In this document: positions 58,955-64,000 of the stretch, piece by piece
How positions within the stretch are numbered: the stretch's first letter is position 1
Layout: every line of letters starts with the position of its first letter
Assembly: GCA_030248225.1 (NCBI GenBank)
Contig: JASANE010020362.1
Location: forward strand, 48,593 to 112,592
Origin: Trileptium ribeirensis
Taxonomy: Eukaryota > Nematoda > Enoplea > Enoplida > Thoracostomopsidae
DNA length: 64,000 nt
Reading direction: 5' to 3'
Translations under genes and position numbers: made by a program
The notes under the pieces: generated by a model
Databases searched by the model: none
Seen by the model: only the letters and a program-made list of their open reading frames with translations
Told to the model about the DNA's origin: nothing

Positions 58955-59190
58955 AAAAATATGGTTTCTTGACCACGATTTTTTAAAATGACCAGCATTT
59001 CGTATAAATGACCATAAAAACCAGCGTTAGATACCAACCTGCGAATGCAGAATTGGAGAAATAAAATTTAACAGCACTTATAATACCAACTCTCATCCTG
59101 AATTTATAAATTATGTGTATTTCTGCTGACTAAAAATCCTAAATTTTTGCAAAATTCTGTAGTGAACGACTTTGCGACGCTCGGTCTCTG
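58955..59190 (+). repeat. Dispersed repeat, copy 2 (no TA expansion)
   Basis: Follows the same order of words as 36575-36870: GACCACGATTTTTTAAAATGACCAGCATTT through AATTTATAAATTATGTG to GCAAAATTCTGTAG. It lacks the long TA run of the other copy. Confidence 0.78.
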
Positions 59191-59299
59191 CAAATTTGAT
59201 ATCACTAAGAGAATTTTTACCGACACCTCTTGGAACTTTCACTTCACAGAATCTATCCATCAGCGCTAACCACGCCGCTTTCGAGGATCCATATCTTGC

Positions 59300-59600
59300 T
59301 CTAAATTTGTAGTTTTTAAATTGGAGGGGGGATAATTTTTTATTTTTTTAATTAGCCAAACTTTTCCCTAGATTTTGGCTAATTTTCCCTTTTCTGCGTT
59401 TTTGTTAATTTAAGCCAGTTTTTGGTCATTTTGCCCCTATTTTTGTCTATTTCGGTCAAAATTTTCCAAGCGCTTCCGGCGCGAGGGGGGGGGAGGGGCA
59501 ACTGGAAAGGGAGGCGCGGAGCCACAGGGGTCCACGCTAGCTACGGGGGGGGGGGGGTCGGCGATGCCCCGTCCGCGTGTGGTCCAAGACACGGTGAGAC
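59300..59600 (+). repeat. TTTTTGCC-type repeat with GCGC palindrome and G-run (family copy 4)
   Basis: T-rich phrases (TTTTGGCTAATTTTCCC and similar) are followed by AAAATTTTCCAAGCGCTTCCGGCGCG, then GGGGGGGGGAGGGGCAA, and a run of 13 G at about 59546. The layout matches 34046-34260. Confidence 0.55.
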
Positions 59601-60500
59601 AATTTTGCTATGGGCATGTATGCTTTAAAGTGATCAAGAATCCTTCAAATTGCCCAAGTATTGACGAGTTTTTTTAAAAATCTTTCCTGTATGACTAATA
59701 TTCCTGTTTATATAAAAACCAAAAAAGTTTGCATGCAATATGTTCGTTTCTGCACCCGGGCGCGAACAAGAGAGATGAAATCGTATTCTAGCCAGTTGTA
59801 ATGCTAATTAGGGGATAGTGTTACACACTGAGTTTTGAACCCTCCGGCCATCCAGGAGGCCCGGCTACTCGCACCCCCTGTCCCCCGCTGGAGTCACCGT
59901 AAGCGCCGAGCTGATAGGAGTTTTTTCCGGAAGCTGAATGCCTTCAACCGGATACCGTATTGCCCCTGGGACCTCGGACATTAAGCATGTATGTGCTAAT
60001 TATGCGTCATTCACATTAAGATGTATGCACTCACTGCACACGGTTACGTGAGAACCGCAGTGCTCGTTCACTACAGTTGTCATTACATTGTAACAACAAT
60101 GTTGTCAGTCGTTACAAGGTTCGTGCAATAGCTGACAATATGAGTGAAAACTAAAAAGTTTTATCCAACTGTGTACCACTGTATAAATTATATATCTAGC
60201 TTTATGTTCATAGCTGTAGCACATAAAGATATCGGGAATACTTTGATCTAAATAGACATCTCTACAAAGCGTGTCCGCAGAGTGTTCATAAAACACTACA
60301 TAAGCAGGATCACGCGTGTTGCACGTACTACAGGCATGGCACATAACTAGCCAGCATTCAATCTATGAAATTTCAAGTTTACTGTGTTGGTTTCTGTGCC
60401 TCACTTTAGACCCAATCGGTGCGAATACAGGCAACACCCATTGCGTTGCGTTGTGATAACTAAACTTGTCGCATGATTGAATATGTGTACTAACAAAATA
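59601..60500. other. Intergenic DNA, nothing recognised
   Basis: A GC-richer stretch at 59835-59980 has no open frame. A 79-codon minus-strand frame at 60105-60344 lacks motifs. Confidence 0.4.
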
Positions 60501-60519
60501 TGTGTACTCGCTCAAAATT

Positions 60520-60656
60520 AGAGACTCCAAAATTGTCGAGCAATAGCTTATTGGCTAGCATACTCAACTTTCATCCGTACAGCCCGGGTTTAATCCATAA
60601 CGCTGGCTTTAGTTTATAAAACATTGCACGATACACAATAGCCATGAAAGGGTTAA
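60520..60656 (+). mobile_element. 3' part of a TTAA/tRNA-like MITE
   Basis: AATAGCTTATTGGCTAG (box A-like), CGGGTTTAATCC (box B-like), ATTGCACGATACACAATAGC and the right end GCCATGAAAGGG followed by TTAA (60653-60656) match the intact copy in order. Confidence 0.68.
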
Positions 60657-60704
60657 TCAAAAATTCGCCAACCGCTTAACTAATCAAAATGTTATTAATG
60701 TCCT

Positions 60705-60845
60705 AAGTAATCTTTTCATGCCGACTAAGGCCAACTGGACCCAACGCACAACAAAATTTTTATGAAATTGTCGTATGGTGCACGTTTGCACGTGTGTTTC
60801 TATCCCAGGCGCAAGCTCGAGTTTATCAAAAATATCAGTTTATAA
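60705..60845 (+). mobile_element. Fragment of the TTAA/tRNA-like MITE
   Basis: CTTTTCATGCCGACTAAGGCC resembles the left end of the intact copy. CCCAGGCGCAAGCTCGAGTTTATCAAAAAT matches the segment after box B. The middle is shortened. Confidence 0.5.
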
Positions 60846-61111
60846 AAATTTTATCAAAAATAGTAGTTTATAAAAATAAAAAGATACACAAATTATATCG
60901 GACATGTGTTAATGAGCACCATGTAGACTATGATACTGGACGTGCAATGTATAAAATATGTGCAATACGCGGGGTGGTAAATGGCAAGTATAATGCACAG
61001 ACGGCTTGACGGCTGTGATACATAATGAAATGGCTAGATTTATTTGTGGATGTAAGTCACTTGGGTGATATTCGAGAACCGAACACTAAATTTTCTACCG
61101 TGCCATATGTA

Positions 61112-61132
61112 ACAGGGTCGTTCCGACCCTGT
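61112..61132 (+). other. Perfect 9-bp hairpin at the start of repeat copy 2
   Basis: ACAGGGTCG and CGACCCTGT pair around TTC. Copy 1 at about 44540 has the same position but an imperfect stem. Confidence 0.75.
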
Positions 61133-61194
61133 CACGAGCATTTCAGGACTTTCACACTCAAAATTGCATTGGAACGCGTTGGCACATGGCTACT

Positions 61195-61770
61195 TTGTAT
61201 AAAAATAAGAATGTTACTCATTTTATGATCCGTTTGTATAAAAATAAAAATGCTACTTATTTATGATCCGTTTGTATAAAAAATAAGAATGTTACTCATT
61301 TTATGATCCGTTTGTATAAAAATAAGAATGTTACTCATTTTATGATCCGTTTGTATAAAAATAAAAATGTTACTCATTTTATGATCCGTTTGTATAAAAA
61401 TAAAAATGTTACTCATTTTATGATCCGTTTGTATAAAAATAAAAATGTTACTCATTTATGATCCGTTTGTATAAAAATAAAAATGTTACTCAGTTTATGA
61501 ACCGTTCGTATAAAAGTAAAATGTTACTTATTTTATGAACCATATGTATAAGAGCAAAATGTCACTTACTTTTATGAACTGTTTGTATAAAATGTCACTT
61601 ACTTTTATGAACTGTTTGTATAAAATGTCACTTACTTGTAGGAACTGTTTGTATAAAATGTCACTTACTTTTATGAACTGTTTGTATGAAATGTCACTTA
61701 CTTTTTATGAATCGTTTGCATAACATGTCACTTACCTTAATGAATCGTTTCTATACCGATGAACCGTTTC
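61195..61770 (+). repeat. Large tandem array, 39 bp units passing into 33 bp units
   Basis: From about 61195 to 61500 the unit ATGATCCGTTTGTATAAAAATAAAAATGTTACTCATTTT repeats about eight times. From about 61500 to 61770 a shorter relative, TGAACYGTTTGTATAAAATGTCACTTACTTTTA, repeats about six times. Because both unit lengths are multiples of three, periodic peptides appear in open frames; they are not genes. Confidence 0.93.
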
Positions 61771-63286
61771 TGCATAACAATGTTCGCTTGTACTGTTTTA
61801 TAATTAGGGACGAGTGTTACCATTTGATGAAATTATAAGATCGTGAACTGCCCCTACCGATCTGTAAGGCCGCAGAAGAACCCCCACGCCAGTGGAAACT
61901 GGGAACTAGCCTAAAACCCAACCAGCAAACACTAGACGTTATAGGGTTGACAGTTATGACCGTCCGGGAATAGGAGGCCCCTGGCTGCACGTTCAAGAAA
62001 CCACGTTTATTAAGACCGAAATCAAAAATATTAAATTTACTTGGTTTTAGCAATATACTAAGCAATGGTCACGGAAAACAACAAGTCAAAAATAAGCGGA
62101 AACCGCACTTTTGGTAGTCTCCGCAAGCATGCGGAACGACGGATGCCGGGCTAATTCGAAGGCCCGCCGCCGTCTACGGTACCCTGATCACGGAACTAAC
62201 CAGAACAGACGGGTAGAACACTCTGGGAATGGTGAATGGACTTCTAAAACCGCCCCGGAAAACGCCAGAACTTCACTTGCAACGTATAGAAACAATCGCT
62301 ACTTACGCTAGGTGGGATTGTCACTGTGGATCCCGGACTATCACTTTCCATGTAGCTGGGGTATATCATATATAAAATATATGCGCATGTGTCTATCTAT
62401 GTGTGTGTCCTGTGGACAATTTATTAGGCAAAACCGCCTTGTTTCTGTAGTCTATTGTAGTATGTAACCAATACAAAACCCCCACCTTCCGACATCCCTG
62501 TCGCCATACCCTGCGTCAGAACCGGCGCATGCGACCCCTGGTTTTGTTCACCGCGACTAGTTGAATCCAACCATATGTGTCGAGCCTCCGCCCGAGTCCC
62601 TGCTGATCCGTTGCGGTCGCTGATCCGTTGCGGTCACCCAAAGATGCCAAAAAAAGCCGTTGCCGACTGCTGATGGGCACCGATAATTCGAGATTTCTCG
62701 CTCCACTCTAAAATGGGCGAACCGCCCCTCATTGGATTCGTCTCGACGAGACATTTCCAAAAATACCCGGCGGGTCTCGATTCGAAGCCCCGTTAACCCG
62801 TACGACCAACAAACGCGCCCCCCATTGTAGCCACGACTCTCTCTAACCGCACCAATTTTAGTACCGTTTTTACTCCGACCGCCCCAGTGGCAATGTCACC
62901 CCTCATTTAAAACGTCGTTGGACGTTGAGTCCAACGATACCCGGCGGGCGTCGCTCCGCCCAACAGTTAACGCAGGAGAGCCCGCTAAACGCCCCCATAC
63001 TTATACACATCAGAACCCATAAGTGGGTTCCGGCCCGCTATTACGTCCTTCCCCCTCGTGTTTGGTATCATTCGACCCCGTTTTCCGTCCTGGGATCGAA
63101 TCTGACCCCAGCCCCTCGAAAATCGCCCCGGATTCCCCTTGTCCCGCTTCCCTTCCCACTCCCGCCTCGTGTCCTCGCTGTCCTTTCGTTTCTGTCCTCG
63201 TTATCTCTCTAACCGACGTTTCTGGTCGGTTTCCTTCTTTGTTGATGTGTTGTTGTTGTGTCTGAGGTGTTACGAGTTTGTATTTA

Positions 63287-63314
63287 TCCTGAGCGACCTT
63301 TCTGTCGCTCAGGA
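63287..63314 (+). other. Conserved stem-loop 2, second copy (11-bp stem)
   Basis: TCCTGAGCGAC and GTCGCTCAGGA pair perfectly around CTTTCT, as at 46575-46594. Confidence 0.7.
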
Positions 63315-63600
63315 CGCCACTATGTCTATTGTGAGTGCATTGTGTGTATTTGTATGTGTGTATTTATATATGTTTATAAATATATATGTATGTATAGATA
63401 TCGATATGTAAGTATTATATATGTAAGGACACGACATAAGGATGGGCAGACAAGGACACGACACACAAAAATTTGTTAAAATTCAGAGTTTTACGGACGG
63501 ACTGGACACCGATAGTTAGGACGGACGGGGGGTGAGTTTAGGGTCTTCCCATGGGTTTTGGGGCACCCGAGCGGAGCCCCCACCTCACTAGGAGCTCTCT

Positions 63601-64000
63601 GAAGTATGCCTTACCTCGAGCCACGGAACGGGCTGATTCTCGCCATTGCGTCCCCCTGGAACGCGTAGAAATCAGCTAGATCAATTAGGAATCATAGTCG
63701 GAATTGGTTTTAAATCTGTTTTCTCGATTTTTGGGTGTCCTCATGACTCGGGTCACCTTCCATAACGAGATTGAGTCGAATTGACGAGCGGCATATCATG
63801 ACCACAAAGGGGACGTCGTTGTTTGCCGATCCAATTAAGGCAGGAAGGCTTGAGCAATCCAAAAGATCGGCAGATTGCAACTTCTGAGGACATTACGGAA
63901 CTTTCGGTGGCGATCTAACCATCTTGCGACCCGCAACTGTTGTCTTACGAACTTGGTGTTGGCTTAGATTTCAAAGGACATCCTGTCTTAATTGCAGGAA
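63601..64000. other. End of window, nothing recognised
   Basis: Composition remains intermediate, so this may belong to the same element as the preceding repeat. No open frame or motif was found. Confidence 0.35.

Larger units (their letters stand above)
61109..63600 (+). repeat. Gypsy-associated non-coding repeat, copy 2
   Basis: Begins near CAGGGTCGTTCCGACCCTG (61113) and repeats the order of 44.5-46.9 kb: GACCGTCCGGGAATAGGAGG (61959), ACTTACGCTAGGTGGG, CCGGCGGG blocks (about 62768 and 62941), CCCCCTCGTGTTTGGTATCATTC (about 63050), both hairpins, and TTTTACGGACGGACTGGACACC (about 63490). No pol or NADAR sequence lies before it, so it is a solo or partial copy. The related element may continue past the window end. 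Confidence 0.65.

Noticed and set aside
61195..61770. Resemblance of the tandem array to a CRISPR array
   Set aside because: Units are contiguous with no unique spacers, and the context is a eukaryotic mobile element.

Overview
The window looks like intergenic, repeat-rich DNA from an AT-rich eukaryotic genome, most likely an invertebrate animal. The evidence is the mix of a Ty3/gypsy retrotransposon, a Merlin DNA transposon, hAT-like, TWA-target and TTAA-target inverted-repeat elements, a tRNA-related short repeat, and many minisatellites and microsatellites. A degenerate TTAGGC-like array at 53.7 kb would fit a nematode, but it is too weak to decide. I found no convincing host protein gene, rRNA or intact tRNA. 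Almost all short open frames are chance or repeat-derived.

Layout. 1-37.7 kb is AT-rich DNA built from small mobile elements and tandem repeats. A 4.69 kb element with long inverted ends and a TTA target duplication lies at 2668-7358. A 144 bp hAT-type MITE lies at 13032-13175. A TTAA-flanked MITE carrying a tRNA-like box A/box B segment lies at 19955-20219, with decayed relatives near 25.3, 34.6, 51.6, 60.6 and 60.8 kb. Two nearly identical 510 bp MITEs (29221-29731 and 31930-32439) flank a strikingly GC-rich island at 30.08-31.33 kb. Tandem repeats occur at 3.4, 9.5, 11.4, 14.1, 23.8, 24.2-25.0, 27.4-27.9 and 28.6-28.9 kb.

37.8-51.2 kb is the only strongly coding part and is visibly richer in GC. 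It holds a 5'-truncated Ty3/gypsy element: end of reverse transcriptase, RNase H, integrase, then a very long proline-rich tail. In the same frame, after a single TAA, comes a 377-aa open frame in the place where env would sit. Its first half matches the NADAR (YbiA-like) N-glycosidase fold by motif and its second half resembles an SGNH/GDSL hydrolase. This is the most interesting object in the window. The downstream 44.5-46.9 kb sequence is repeated at 61.1-63.6 kb, so it probably represents LTR or 3' untranslated sequence of the family. Several perfect hairpins lie in and after it.

51.2-64 kb returns to AT-rich DNA. It contains a frameshifted Merlin transposase (52692-53708), the TTAGGC-like array, further copies of families seen earlier, and the second copy of the gypsy-associated sequence, which holds a large 39/33 bp tandem array and appears to run towards the window edge. 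If the gypsy proteins acted together, RNase H and integrase would serve replication and insertion, while the NADAR/SGNH protein would be an accessory enzyme, possibly acting on ADP-ribosylated nucleic acid or nucleotide metabolites. That last step is inference only.
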